Position numbers and translations under genes: made by a program. From Riptortus pedestris (taxonomy: Eukaryota > Arthropoda > Insecta > Hemiptera > Alydidae): a stretch of DNA of 64,000 nt. The stretch covers positions 112,587,501 to 112,651,500 of the forward strand of contig CM032231.1 of the NCBI GenBank assembly GCA_019009955.1, read 5' to 3'. The notes under the pieces were generated by a model. The model was not told the DNA's origin. It saw only the letters and a list, made by a program, of their open reading frames with translations, and ran no database searches. Shown here one piece after another: positions 1 to 12,979 of the stretch; positions within the stretch are counted from its first letter, which is position 1, and every line of letters begins with the position of its first letter.

Positions 1-9
1 CTCTCTCTC

Positions 10-43
<34 letters not shown>
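1..43. repeat. (CT)n(TA)n microsatellite
   Basis: Six CT units followed by TA units at the left window edge; the tract probably continues outside the window. Confidence 0.95.
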
Positions 44-865
<822 letters not shown>

Positions 866-2814
866 GGCGTTGAGAGAGTTTTTGTTTGCTCTGATAATCC
901 CTCCATATTACAGATGAGCAGGAGTGAAAACACCTACTTAGCCTAGTAAACCTCTCACTGGCCTCTCACCTTGCTCCGTACATTCACCAGCAGGTTCAAA
1001 GAACCTTTCTACATGCCGCCCTTAGGCGAATGCTGGCATAGGAAAGTACTTAAAGAGGCCAACTACAAAATAGCACGCTTAGCGCGCAGCATCATGCCTT
1101 TAGGACGAAAAGACATGAGCGTAATAACACAATATTTCGGTACCGACAAACTACGTAACCTTATCATAGTTCCCATTTCCTGCAATGACACACAAATGAC
1201 GTAATCTGATTTTAACACAAGTACAGATGACGTTACCTGAACATAAGTTTGGACAATTAATCTGGTTGCAGATTGAACAAACAATGGGAGACAGGAAACT
1301 TTTGGGTTGCAAAATCTACAATCCCGTCACAGTTATGATCTGAACAACATGGTCAAAACCCGGATGAGAAGCATGTACATTTTAAGAAGATTCCATAAGA
1401 GGCCTCCTCAAAAGATCTACTCCCACTCTTCGTTGTCATCCGAACTGCCGAGGGCAAGTCTACTCAAGATATTGTTATCGATCGCTGGCGCACTCCAATA
1501 CAAACCTCCCCAAATATACCTCATCTCTCTTACTCAACGCAACCCCTATCACAGGAGATGTCCAGGGATATAACTGAGCGTTAAGTATATATAATTAGAT
1601 TATCTCTGGGTTTCAGATCCTCGTGATTAATACTTGAAGAATTGAGATACAGTACGAGATGTCGACATCTCTATTTATTCCAGGAGGAGGTGGAGTATCA
1701 ATTTTGTTGACAATGGGCGAGATCTTTAGAAGATTTGATAAATGGTTTACTAAGTGAAAATCGGCGTTAAATTTTTTGAACATAAGTTTCTCGGATCGTA
1801 ATTACACACAGAGCCAGAGTTGCTTATAACAAAGTAAATACAATATAACTGCGATGTCTCAATATAAGACATTACATGAAAGATGAAATGGTCAATAGAT
1901 TTATTGAGATGAGAAATAACAGATGACAAAAATCGTCAATGAATAAAACTAAACATAAGAATTAGATTGCAAGTTGAGTTGAGAAAATCAGTGTTTAGAA
2001 AAGTCAAGGAAGAGTCATAGATACAGAAATAGCTGGGTTAGTACGTAAGACTTGACTCATACAGCTGTTTGCGTTAACGAGAAAATGTATTCAATTTCAG
2101 CGTGAGAGCTGAAATTAAATTTCCTCCTCAACGCAACTGACTACTCACATGACATGATGAAGGCCACCAGTTAAAACATTCCCACGTAATTCACGACTCA
2201 TGGCAGTAACCGAAAGAATTTGAATTTTTCAAATTGAAAACTAAATCAAGAAAACTCTTTCCTTTTCCGACATTAGTAAAACCAACTAACATCCTATATA
2301 CCCACGGTTATATCTATGTTATTTATTGTAATCATGGCTGATGACTCAGACTACATGATACCACAGAACCTAAGAAGTAAACAGTGATCGTGGAATTCCT
2401 AAATACTAAAGAACGTTGATAATATTAAAATATTCATAATCACTGATATAACGTGGCACCTCCACAATACAGTACCCAGAGGTAACAGAGTTAGATCTGC
2501 TTTTCAAGATAGAGTCAAGGATCAGATTAGAACTACACAAATATCTGATTTCAGAGCAGTTCGGATAGAGAGAAAGTACAGACAATTATGATTTAATACT
2601 CATAAAGGGAAAAAAAGTCTTTGGCACAGCCCAAAAAAGCTTTGGCGGGAGGTCAGCTTCACGCTTTTCCTGCCAAATGTGTTGACTCTATAGGCTAAGG
2701 ATAACTTCATCTCTATTCAATTAGCTACTCAATGGCTTCCCGAAGCAGAACAGAACCCCACGGCGACGGTTACAAGTTCGACCAAGTAATAACTACAACT
2801 AAATAAGCTTTAGC
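866..2814. other. Unrecognised non-coding sequence
   Basis: Short frames of 70-90 codons occur but lack splice context, codon bias or known motifs. No repeats shared with the rest of the window were noticed. Confidence 0.5.
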
Positions 2815-2890
2815 ACCCAGGTTTTGAGAACTTGATACCTCTAGAAGTGTAACCCAGAGCCATTAACCACTCGACCACCACTACCCGCCT
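2815..2890 (-). mobile_element. tRNA-Ser/Leu-like sequence, likely SINE head
   Basis: On the minus strand GGTCGAGTGGTTAATGGCTC is a strong A-box/D-arm match, and AGTTCTCAAAACCTGG sits where the B box should be but has lost GGTTCGA. It cannot be a working tRNA gene (no anticodon stem I can pair) and is best read as a decayed tRNA-derived retroposon. Confidence 0.5.
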
Positions 2891-4488
2891 TTTAAAGCAG
2901 GAAATACACAAAAAAAGCAACCATAGCTCTCGGGAATGATCCGGAGAGATCAATGTGAGAGAGGGCAAATAACAAAGGCAATGGATAGATAGTGGGGGGG
3001 TTGATGATCAGGGATCCTAATGAACTGACACCCAGCAACCGGCTGACGTCACCCATCGGCTGAGTCAGACGCACTCCCCAAACACTCAAGGCTCGTCCCG
3101 TTCCAGAGAAAGGTGCTTGACAAGATAAATGGGTCCAGCAAATGGTAGAGCAACGTCATGAGGTCAACTGGCCTTGGCTACATTAACGGAAATTTATATG
3201 TGAATGTCACAGCTTATTGCAGTAACCGAAACTGAGTCACCGACATTTGCAGAATCCCTGAAATAGAAACATTTAATAGTTATTATTCATTTGAGGAAAG
3301 AAAGACATATCATAGGCTGTAGACGTTCCATTAGAAAGGACAAATAAAGACGAACATTTAGGAGATAAGTGATCTTCATTTCACATTATCTTTATGTGGA
3401 GAGATGTCAGTAATACTACATGTCTGTTTTCTTAGGACTCTCAACGGCTTTTTGCTCCAGCGGCCTCCTCGTCCATAGCAATGCGCCTGGGTAAGGAGGA
3501 AAAGCTATAAAATTTGCACAGAAAATATTTATTCGGTTTAGGAGTGCTTATCATTGCAAGGCTTTACTATTGCTCTATCTGATTGCAAATGTCCAAAGTC
3601 CGGTTTACATGAGGGGGTTTCTCCTTACGGCAGAAATGGAGAATAGAATTCAAGATGACGTCTCCAGCGTGTCATTCTTAGGTCTAGTTACAGCTTGTCC
3701 AGAATCTATATCTATCTATCTAGGATTTTACAAGTATAGGAGAAGATTTGAACATTTGAACATAGGTGAATTTTTAAACATATATTTCCAATTCTAGTGT
3801 CTAGGATGCCAGTTCTGAGTTGAGAGCGCAAACGATAACCCTAAAATGTGATGTAATATAAAAATATTTACTAATACGACAGTGTATGATATATATAATA
3901 ATATAACTTTTTTTTTACGTTTTTAACTTTTCATTTTTATTACGTACGCTCATGGGTTCTTGAATTTGTTGACTATTTTTAAATGTTTATTGTTTTTATC
4001 TTAGACATGTTTGTTTTTTATTGTTTTGTGGCTGTTTTCTACACTGTTGACCATGCTATGGTGTTATTTCTTAAGGTTTTTTGTTTTGTCAGCAGGCACT
4101 GATGATGGAGCACTGATGAAAGTGAACTCTGCATATATTAAAACACATGTAGAGGACAAGGCCTTTTTATTGATCCCGAAAAGTAGAACAGCACAGCCCA
4201 TATGAGTTTATGAGGAGGGGCAGGGTCAAAAGGTAAAGCTTAGTGTCAGTACGCTAGAGGCTCGAAATCAAACCACTCGATTGCATGCCAAATTATACTT
4301 AGTTCTAGTGTCTATGTCATTTTAGATTGGGGATCAATTCGGATCAGAGCAGCAATTGAGTAGCTACGCAAATGAATAAGCTGCGATATTTGACTACAAA
4401 AAGGCAAGGAAAATGACCGACCTCTTGAGCACCCGACAATGTCGATTGGCAGCCCTTCGTCCTTCGGGCCCGGAAAGCTAACATTTTC
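2891..4488. other. Unrecognised non-coding sequence
   Basis: The T-rich stretch before 4090 may be the 3' untranslated part of the element carrying the hammerhead-like motif. No coding domain was found. Confidence 0.4.
4090..4145 (+). ncRNA. Hammerhead-ribozyme-like motif, degenerate copy
   Basis: AGGCACTGATGATGGAGC, then ACTGATGAAAGTG and AACTCTGCATATATTAAA. It shares flanks with the other two copies but stem II no longer closes. Confidence 0.3.
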
Positions 4489-4556
4489 TTTAGGCGGATT
4501 ACCCTTAAGAAAAATCAGCTATTGAGGTTTTACTCATGACGCGATTTTATAAAAAT

Positions 4557-4601
<45 letters not shown>

Positions 4602-5053
4602 ACACACACACACACACACACACACATTTGTCTGTTACCAGTCTATCTAGCTGTCGCAATTTTGGTTTAATCGCTACCATACTCGTTATTTAATCGTTTC
4701 ATGTATAAAGAAAGATCAAGTTCGTTAATGGCTCGTATCTGACCAGTGGGAGGAGGAGGGGGTTAGAGGGGAGGAATTTCGAAAAGCTTAATATCTCCAT
4801 TATTTTGCGTCGGATCGAAAAATTGTATTGAACCAATATTACTGGGAATATAATGTTCGATAAATGTTGTAATGCGCGTACTTTCACTATCTGAATTATA
4901 AACTGAAATATTAGCATTTTATAGTTGTTTGCCTTCAGGAACCCCTCTCCCCTCCTACTCATTTCAAATTAGCTGTTTGACCAGCCAAACATGGTTTTTT
5001 GAGATAAATGACAATCTGCTTACTTTACGCAGCCCCTGCTTGACGAACCTTTT
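4489..5053 (+). mobile_element. HINE-A copy (Helentron-like, non-autonomous)
   Basis: It begins with a worn palindrome end (CCCTTAAG..ATCAGCTATTGAGG), followed by GACGCGATTTT, a (TA)n(CA)n microsatellite, GATCAAGTTCGTTAATGG, GGATCGAAAAATTGTAT and the 3' end ACGCAGCCCCTGCTTGACG. Part of the region before the stem-loop is deleted. It is one of the few plus-oriented copies. Confidence 0.85.
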
Positions 5054-5902
5054 TTTATATTTAACCATCTTCGCCAGACACACTCACATACCATTAAGTT
5101 ATCTAAGCTACCATCTTCTATCAATCATATCTGGTAAAAAAGCTAATGAAGAATTCTTCGAATGTAATAAAATTATTAATGGTTTTGGAATTTATGTTAA
5201 TAAAGTTATTAATCGCTTGGATACCTGGTAATCAAAGTTCCTCGATTAGAAGTTATATAACATAAGACACCATACTGTGTGAATGGTCTATTATTACCAC
5301 TAAAATCTTAATTAACAAGAGAACTACATAAGAAGAATTTCGTAATGGAAACAAACCCACAGCTCCAATATTAAGCAGATTTCCAAAACTACTGCAATAT
5401 TTTAAGTCAACGACGTCATACCACAGAACCATAAGCAAAAGGTCTTCTGAGTGGCAAATCTGCTAAAATACTGGTAGTTGAGAGCAGTTGTGCCAACGAT
5501 AATAGAAAGGCAATTTCATATGCATCAGTTCCCGCCAGTAGAGTGGCGACATGGCCGCATATAAGAAATCAGTCGCCAATCCAGGCAGCCGTTACAGAAG
5601 GGCGTGTCAAATGGGAAACAAGAGGTTCTATGATAGACCACACCGATGAAAGAACTCTGCCAGTGGGGATCTTCCAATTGCCATACTCGCTCCACAATCT
5701 AGATCTTATATTGTACAACACAGAGAAATAAATGTGTCGTGCAACCAATCGACTTCTTGATAATATCTATCATATGTATATGCTTTTCAATGTATCATAC
5801 CAATTCTTTGAAGCATATGTATGTAATATATATGACCATTTCACTACAACTGACAATAGTATGACTGAAATCACATTCTAAGACAAACCCTGGCGAATAA
5901 AC

Positions 5903-7012
5903 AGTCCGTCACGCAGGGGCTGCATAAATTAAGCAGGTTTCCCACTTGAAGGTAAGGCAAACTATTGATCTCTTCCCACCACATTTGTTCTATTTCTAAG
6001 TAAAATACGATGAATAGAAGTAGTGGGGGTTTACTAAAGACTGAATAACACGCTAAATATTTCATCCACGAAGATTTTGATTTTATTTATAGGAGCTTCG
6101 CAGCTCTGACGATGTTGCTCAGGAAAAAAACTGAATACAATTTAAAAAACAAAATTAATTTAAACGAAAACAAAACCTCAAAACAGAAATTGAACACGAA
6201 AAACGGAAATAAAATACAAACCAGAAATGTAAAACAAACAAAAAAAAAAAAAAACAGAAATGGAACACACACAAAGAAAAGAAATAGAACACAGAAAGAG
6301 AAATGGAAAACAACGACAAAATGGAAAATAAAAAGCAGAAAAGGAGCGCAAAAACGGAAATTGAACTCAATAAGAAGACGAAGAAATCGATGAAATGATA
6401 ATTGAAGAATACCAATAGTTTAACAAGCTTGGTTCTATGACATTTTTCGATACGACTCATAATAATGGAAATATTTGGAATATTCGAATCCCCCCCCCTC
6501 CTAAACCACCCATATCCCAGGGAAATTGTCAGCTATTAACGACTATGCACTTCCGTGTTGCATGAAACGGTATAATATCGATTATGGTATAGATTTAAAC
6601 CATTTTCGAATTTAAAGAACGTATTTGTATATCTCTCTCACAGTAAAAGTACAATGAAAACAATATTTGATATTAAAGCTTCAAGTGGTCGATGAACATA
6701 TTATTCTTAGTATGACATGAGTAGGAATGGGGGTTTATACTAAAGCCTGAGATTTATAAAATGCACCTCTCTTGGTTAATGTTCAAAATGGGGAAAAATG
6801 TACATACCAACACTTATAGGAAGTTACATTTTCAATAAGTTTCGTTAAATACAATTTTTCGATCCGACTCTTTATTTTCCAGTGATTTCTAATTTTCGAT
6901 TTCTTCCATCTTACACACTCCCCTTCCCCGATATCAGTGAGGAACGAATTTGATGAAATATCTAATGGCGACCGCTACACAAAATACATACATAATTTTA
7001 GTAGACTTCACT
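5903..7012 (-). mobile_element. HINE-A long copy, interrupted by purine-rich repeat
   Basis: It starts AGTCCGTCACGCAGGGGCTG, then AAGCAGGTTTCCC and the long-form text (GTGGGGGTTTACTAAAG). A purine-rich segment (6115-6390) interrupts it. Two core modules follow, each with TTTTTCGATNCGACTC. It stops at the internal ATGGCGACCGCTA block and meets an inverted copy head-to-head. Confidence 0.8.
6112..6392 (+). repeat. Degenerate purine-rich minisatellite
   Basis: Variants of AACNGAAATNGAACAC and ACAGAAATGGAA recur about every 15-30 bases. Both strands give long open frames (Lys/Asn-rich one way, Phe-rich the other) only because of base composition. It lies inside the HINE-A copy at 5903-7012. Confidence 0.6.
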
Positions 7013-7464
7013 TAAGGCTCTAGCGGTCGCAATTTATATTTAATCGTTACCAAAGACGTTATGTAATCGTTATATGTAAAAAGAGAGATCAAGTTTGTTA
7101 ATGGCTGAAATCGGACTAATGGGAGGGGAGGGGGAGTTTAGAGGAAAGGAATTTCGAAAATTCGAAATATCTCCTATAATATCTATAAGGCGGATCGAAA
7201 AAATGTATAGAACCAATCTTATTGCAAATATAATGTTCGATAAATGTTGTTATGTAAGTTTTTGCTCTATCTCGATTATTTGCATTTTTTTAGTTTTCTG
7301 TTTTCAGAAAATCCCCACCCACTCCTAATCAAGTCATATTGACAGTAATGTGTTATTATATTATGAAGCTCATTATTTGAAACCTAAATACCCAATATTC
7401 TTCTCATAAAAAATTAAGTTTTGAAGTCTACTTAGTTATCGCAGCCCCTACGTGACGTACTTCT
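7013..7464 (+). mobile_element. HINE-A copy, 5'-truncated, head-to-head with its neighbour
   Basis: It begins at GCTCTAGCGGTCGCAATTT, passes GATCAAGTTTGTTAATGGCT and GGATCGAAAAAATGTATAG, and ends in the stem-loop GCAGCCCCTACGTGACG. The palindrome end and microsatellite are missing, and the junction with the inverted copy falls exactly in the same internal block. Confidence 0.8.
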
Positions 7465-8839
7465 TCTTTCATTTTCTTCATCTCACAGGCAGTACCGATG
7501 GCGATTTGAAGACAATTTTTCGAAAGAGCAGATTTCCCCGGATCGAAGCTGCATCGTTAGACGTAGAGTGTATGCATTGGACAAGCCATCAGGGAGGCAA
7601 TCAGCCCGCGGGCGAAGGAAGCCTTTCCGCCCAATTCGACGATTGATTCAATATGGCTGCCGCTTGTGCCAATTTTACTATTTTCCTTCCCATTTCTCAC
7701 TTCCGGCCAATTGAAGAACCCAATCGAAAGGTGTAATTACAAACTCGTGGAAATTGTATCGGATGCAATCCTAATTCATTATTCTGGCATACGTACTTCC
7801 GCAAAAAAAGTAACCATTCAAATAAAACAACCTCAATAGCTGATTTCCCTAAAGAGAAACTTTCTGATACTTGTTTTCCATAAATCGTTTACCGTAATCT
7901 TTGAACAAATCTATTCCATTCACAAACAATTAATTATAATTAAGTCAAGGAAAACAACCCTCGAAAATCAATTAAATCGCCATTAATAAAGTAATTTTTT
8001 TTTATTGTTTAAACGATCCACGACTTTGTATCTCCCATTTTGAAAACTCATTGCAATTAGGTTTCCATAAAAAAAAAAAAATAAATAAAATAAAAAAACA
8101 AACAAACTGTGAATGAATTTTTACAGGCAAGAAGTAATTAGGAAAACCTTTTTAGCTACAAGTTCAATAATTCGCGTCTGATTTCGAACAGACTGCCAAA
8201 AATGGCAGAAAAATGATCATGCATTAATAATGCTATATTATATTAACGTGCGTGGAGTTCAAATGATTGGTCTATATTAACATATAAAATTAAATATAGA
8301 AATTACAACGAATTAGCAAACACAAGGAGGTATCACAGGAAAGAACTATATTATATAACATACATAGACACACATAAAAATCAGAAATAAATCATACTAA
8401 TATCATAATATAACATTTGATAAACGAAGAGGGATAAAAAAAAGTTAGAGGTAAGAATAAATGAAAAGTTTTAAAGCAGCGAGTGAAATAAATAATATAG
8501 AAACTACGCTTTGAAAATTAACCTTTTTTTATTTTTTTGTACTAGAGGTTAACATAAATTTATAAACCTTTACTTTTATACTCCTCTTGGTGGGTTTAGG
8601 ACCTCCTCGTCAGGATAAGGACAGATGTTCTTAATCTGTCGAATATTCCTAATCATGGAAAATATATCTAATTTTCATCTAGAATTCATAAAAGGCCGCT
8701 TTCTAACTGAAGGACACTTGCTAAAACGATAGTTGCTTTTATATGATAGAAAGCCCGTGTAACTCAATGAGATTGCCTATTAACCATTTTATGACGACTA
8801 ACAGTGACGTATATATTTATTAATTCATATACATAAACT
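7465..8839. other. GC-richer island then AT-rich sequence
   Basis: From about 7480 to 7730 the base composition rises (GGCGATTTG, CAGCCCGCGGGCGAAGG, CAATATGGCTGCCGC), the last a match to YY1/Pho-type ATGGC sites. It then reverts to A/T-rich sequence without identifiable content. Confidence 0.4.
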
Positions 8840-9104
8840 GCCTCAAACCCCTATTCCCCCAGGTCCAACTTCAGCCATTAACGAAATTGATCTTCAGTTT
8901 TATATGAATTCCTTAATATGAAAGTTAATGACGGATAAATATGATCGCAATAGCTCTAACGGTAATGAATATAAATTTTACCAGACCTCATTTTTGTCAT
9001 CGACTCTGTGAAATCCAAGGGGTATTAAAAAATGATTATTATAAAATTATCTCACAAGCCCAACCTGGATAGCTGGCATCCCTCGAGGGAAATCTGATAA
9101 AAAG
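8840..9104 (-). mobile_element. HINE-A right-half fragment, strongly diverged
   Basis: CAGCCATTAACGAAATTGATC, ACCAGACCTCATTTTTGTCAT and a final CCCTCGAGGGAAATCTGATAA match the palindrome-end half. The palindrome has changed from CCCTTAAGGG to CCCTCGAGGG but remains a perfect inverted repeat. Confidence 0.65.
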
Positions 9105-9187
9105 AATTTGACAGGTCAAACTGAAAACTAATTAGATATATTCATAAAAATCAACGCATAAAAACAGTAACTATGAGTGTAAATAAA

Positions 9188-9642
9188 AGTCTGCCGCGCA
9201 GGGGCTGCGTAAACTAAGCAGATTTCCCACGTGAAGTTTTACAATAGAGAAATCTGCCTAATAACAACAGTAATAAAGAATCTCTAAACCAATTCACGAG
9301 AGACTAATAGTTACGGAAACGGCCGAACTAGCTTTCGGCGGTAAGTACCTAATATGGCCGACTTCTGACGACCACTCACACAATACTAATGCATATACCT
9401 CGGTTAATATTCAAGATACAGAATAAATGAATAGAACAATATTTATAGTGCATTTAATTTGAAATATGATTGATTCTATACAATTTTTCGATCCAACGCA
9501 TAATAACGGAGATATTTTGAATTTTCAAAAATCCCCCCTCCCACTGGTCTGGTATCAGCCATTAACGAACTTGATATAAAACAATTAAATTCCGAGTTTC
9601 ATAACGATAAAACAAAAATTGCGACCGCTATAGCGTTAACAG

Positions 9643-9696
<54 letters not shown>

Positions 9697-9815
9697 GTAA
9701 AGATCTCATTTTCGTGATCTCCTGGATAGGATCGTTGGACTTGTGTTGAAATTTTCGAAACTTGCGTCATGAGTACAACCTGAAAAGCTGATTTCCCTTA
9801 AGAGATATCTGCTAA
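9188..9815 (-). mobile_element. HINE-A short copy, near full length
   Basis: AGTCTGCCGCGCAGGGGCTG at the start, AAGCAGATTTCCCACGTGAAG, then ACGGAAACGGCCGAACTAG, one core module, a (TA)n tract, and the terminal GATTTCCCTTAAGAGATATC-TGCTAA. It abuts the next copy almost without a spacer. Confidence 0.9.
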
Positions 9816-9816
9816 A

Positions 9817-10790
9817 AGTCAACCATGGGCAGCGTAGACTAAGCAGATTTCCCACATGGCTCGTATGGAACGCTACTGATCTCATCTCACCACCACAAAT
9901 TCTAAGTAAACATTCGATAAGTAGATGTGGGGTTTACTAAATTCTGCTAAGAAGGAAGTATGAATAACTTGCACAATATTCGAGATACGAGAAAATGCCC
10001 AGAACAACAATTGTTGAGCATCGACAGTTTAACAAGATAAGGCTCATAATAAGTGAGGTATTTTGAATTTTTATTCTTTGTCCGATTTCGACCAATAACG
10101 AATACGGAATGTTGAATAAATCGGCGAAATATAGAGTATGGTATATACAAAGCAACATTTTGGAAACAGGAAAGTAAAATCATAATTCATGAAGTCATCA
10201 CACAACGTATTTGAATGTATCTCACATAATAAATGTCCGTTGAAAGGAATAATTGCTATTTAAGCTTGGAATAAAACTTTTTATAATATATTGGCTTCAT
10301 TGGTTCATTATATAAAAGTCCGTCACGCAGGGGCTGCGTAAACTAAGCAGATTTCCCACGTGAAGTTTTACAATAGAGAAATCTGCCTAATAACAGCTGT
10401 AGTAGTAAGAAACCTCTAAACCTATTCACGAGGGACGAATAGTTACGAAAACGGCCGCCAGAGCTCACGGCGGAAAGTCCGAACATAGCCACTGCTCCCG
10501 AGCACATGCAGAATACAAATGCAAATATCTCAGTTAATATTCAAGATAGAGAATAAATGTATAAAACAATATTTATAGCAAATTTAATTTGCAATAAGAT
10601 TGATTCTGTAATATTTTTCGATCCGACGTATAGTAACGGAGATTTTTCGAAAACCCTCCCCTCTAAACCCCTCCTCCCACTGGTCCGATTTCAGCCGTTA
10701 ACGAACTTGATCTTTCTTTTTACATAAAACGACTAAATATTGAGTTTGGTAACGATTAAACAATAATTGCGACCGCTAGAGCGGTAACAG

Positions 10791-10826
<36 letters not shown>

Positions 10827-11385
10827 TTTTGAACGGACCTCATTTTCGTCATCTCCTGGGTAGGATCGATGGACATTTGAAGAAAAATTTCGAAAATCGC
10901 GTCGTGAGTACAACCTCAATAGCTGATTTTCCTTAAGGGAAATCTGCTAAAAGAGAGGGTTTACTGAGTGGTGAAAATGTAAAAAAAAAAAAAAATAAAA
11001 AAAAAAATAAAAAAAAAAAAAAATGCAAATATCTCGTTTAATATTCAAGATGGTGAAAACAGGCAAAGGACATCATTTACAGAAAATTAAATTTAAGTTA
11101 TAAACACGTTTTCTATCCAAATCATAATAACGGAGATATTTTGAGTTTTCGTATTCGGCATCCTTTAAACTTAAACCCCCACCCACACTCCGGTCCGATT
11201 TCAGCCTTTAACGAATTTGATCTTTAGATTTGCCATAAACACTTTATATCGAGTTTAGTAGTGTTCAAACAAGAATTGCGAGCGCTAGAGCGGAAAGAGA
11301 CAAGTGTATATATTATTTTGAATAGGCTTATTCCTAGGTAGGATTAACGGACATTTGAGGAAATAGGCGATCCCTAAGCCAAATC
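9817..11385 (-). mobile_element. HINE-A long copy split by a nested copy
   Basis: The left part (9817-10316) has CTAAGCAGATTTCCCACATG and the first core module. The right part (10951-11385) resumes with GAGGGTTTACTGAGTGGTG and the second core module, and fades before the palindrome end. The two halves join to the expected long-form order if 10317-10950 is removed. A run of A with a few T (about 10981-11023) sits in the right part. Confidence 0.85.
10317..10950 (-). mobile_element. HINE-A short copy nested in another HINE-A
   Basis: This 634-bp copy is complete: AGTCCGTCACGCAGGGGCTG, AAGCAGATTTCCC, one core module, CGACCGCTAGAGCGGTAAC, (TA)n, CTCATTTTCGTCATCTCCTG and the palindrome ending TGCTAA. 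Flanks are TATATAAA on the left and AAGAGAGGG on the right, with no visible target duplication, as expected for insertion between A and A. Confidence 0.92.
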
Positions 11386-12832
11386 TTAAATATTTTTCCA
11401 AGAATTGTTGTGAATCGGAATGAATTAAGACTATATTAGCTTTGAATCATCTATGGCGACAAATTTTTATATTCCATCCGAATGAACGGAAAATCGGACT
11501 GTCGAAAGGGAACGTCAGTTGAATGTGAAGGAAGAGAGGAGTGGAATGAGACGAGATTGTTTTGCCGAATACCAACCCGATATGGAAGCCCGGACGACAT
11601 AGCTCCGACTCCCATTGGTGGACTGGTCTATCCGGCCAGAAATGGTCGGATTGTACACCAGCAGAATTAGCTATGACTTCACAGCCCTCGCCTCGTCCGA
11701 CCATACAACCAAAATATCCGACGATTCAACCTCCAGCCGTCCATGTGAGTTACTGCCCGAATCCAGCACATCGCTAAACCAACAAATAGAAACACAGTGA
11801 AACAACATTCAATTTTGGAAAACAGCAACCACATTTATCTGAAGAAACTAGACAAGATAATTTTTATGAAAATATGTACTGTAGCAAACGATATGTTGTA
11901 AACCAAACATTTAATAAGAAGAAGGTTACAAAGCTGACCCACTCTATCAATGACACTCACAAATTATATTGAAATTAATTTTTCTATCCACATCTTAAGT
12001 CCAAACTAGGCTAAATAAAAAGGCCAAAATACAAGCCCTTCCCCCTTTTTGTTCCAACCCCTGTGTAAATTGGCAAACTATACTATGATGAATATTCATA
12101 ACTTATGAATAGGAGTGTAATGAAAAACTAAATTTGGAACTAATAGAAAAAGAAGCACTAATATAAAAAAATGTCTGTAGAATTCATTTATTTTCGTCTC
12201 TGGCGATGTAGTCTTTAGATTTTGAAATCATTATTAGACAAATTACTGATTAACACTTCGAATAATCATTATCAATCTTTCTTTTTTTTTAAACCTATTG
12301 CTAAATGTAAAATATAAAGCAAAAGTTAGAATGCGTTGAAATGTCTGAACAATATTAGGAGGATATATTAATTTATAAATATCTATTGATCTGAATTCTT
12401 TTTGTCAAACAACATTCATTTAGTGTCAGAAAAATGAAACGTCCACAAAATCATACCGGTCTATCGAAGCCATAATTCATTGATTATTATACAACTCATA
12501 ATACAATAAAGTTCATTAAACTCATTCACTAAGAAATAAATTCTAAAGGAATGGAATTAAAAATAAATTCTTGGTGTTTCGCTTAGAAAACAAGTCTCAT
12601 AAAACCATTAGTTTTTAACAATAAGAGTCAAACAACCCATTTTTCACTGGGCTAGATATGTAGAAGTGTCTTATAAGAAACTTGACTCTTTAAAACACAA
12701 AAAAAAACACACACAAAAAAAAATCGACAGACATCTGAGTTGCACGTGCATTCTATTTTCAATGATATTGTTAGAGATGTGGGAGGAGTCTGTTAATTAA
12801 GGACAGTAAACAATGGAGACCATAAAACTTTG
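11386..12832. other. GC-richer island with open frames on both strands, then AT-rich
   Basis: 11450-11790 is clearly less AT-rich and stays open on both strands for 60-85 codons. No domain is recognisable and no convincing splice pair was identified. The rest to 12832 is AT-rich and featureless apart from weak AAGAGTCAA/TTGACTCTT inverted repeats near 12625-12690. Confidence 0.4.
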
Positions 12833-12979
12833 ATTAGGGCGTTTCGAATATTGCTTGTTAGCACACAACGGTTGTGATAAAAGGGATGGATGGCTCTTAG
12901 ATGGTGACAACACAAAACAAGATTGTGTTGTCCTTAACTGACGAAGACAACAACCAAGCAACAATCCTAACGCCCTAAT
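12833..12979. repeat. Foldback element with tip hairpin
   Basis: ATTAGGGCGTTTCGAATATTG at the left and, on the other strand, ATTAGGGCGTTAGGATTGTTG at the right form imperfect arms. The interior holds a second hairpin, ACAACACAA (12907-12915) with TTGTGTTGT (12923-12931). Confidence 0.65.

Noticed and set aside
2815..2890. Working tRNA-Ser gene
   Set aside because: The A box is good, but the B box and anticodon arm do not pair; a SINE relic is more likely.
5771..5823. Imperfect hairpin around CATATGTATATGC
   Set aside because: Low-complexity AT sequence with mismatches; not distinguishable from background.
6112..6460. Lys/Asn-rich (plus) and Phe-rich (minus) open frames of about 100 codons
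   Set aside because: They come from a purine-rich simple repeat and exist on both strands at once.
7660..7680. Core promoter with YY1-type ATGGCTGCC site
   Set aside because: One motif match without initiator, transcript evidence or adjacent gene.
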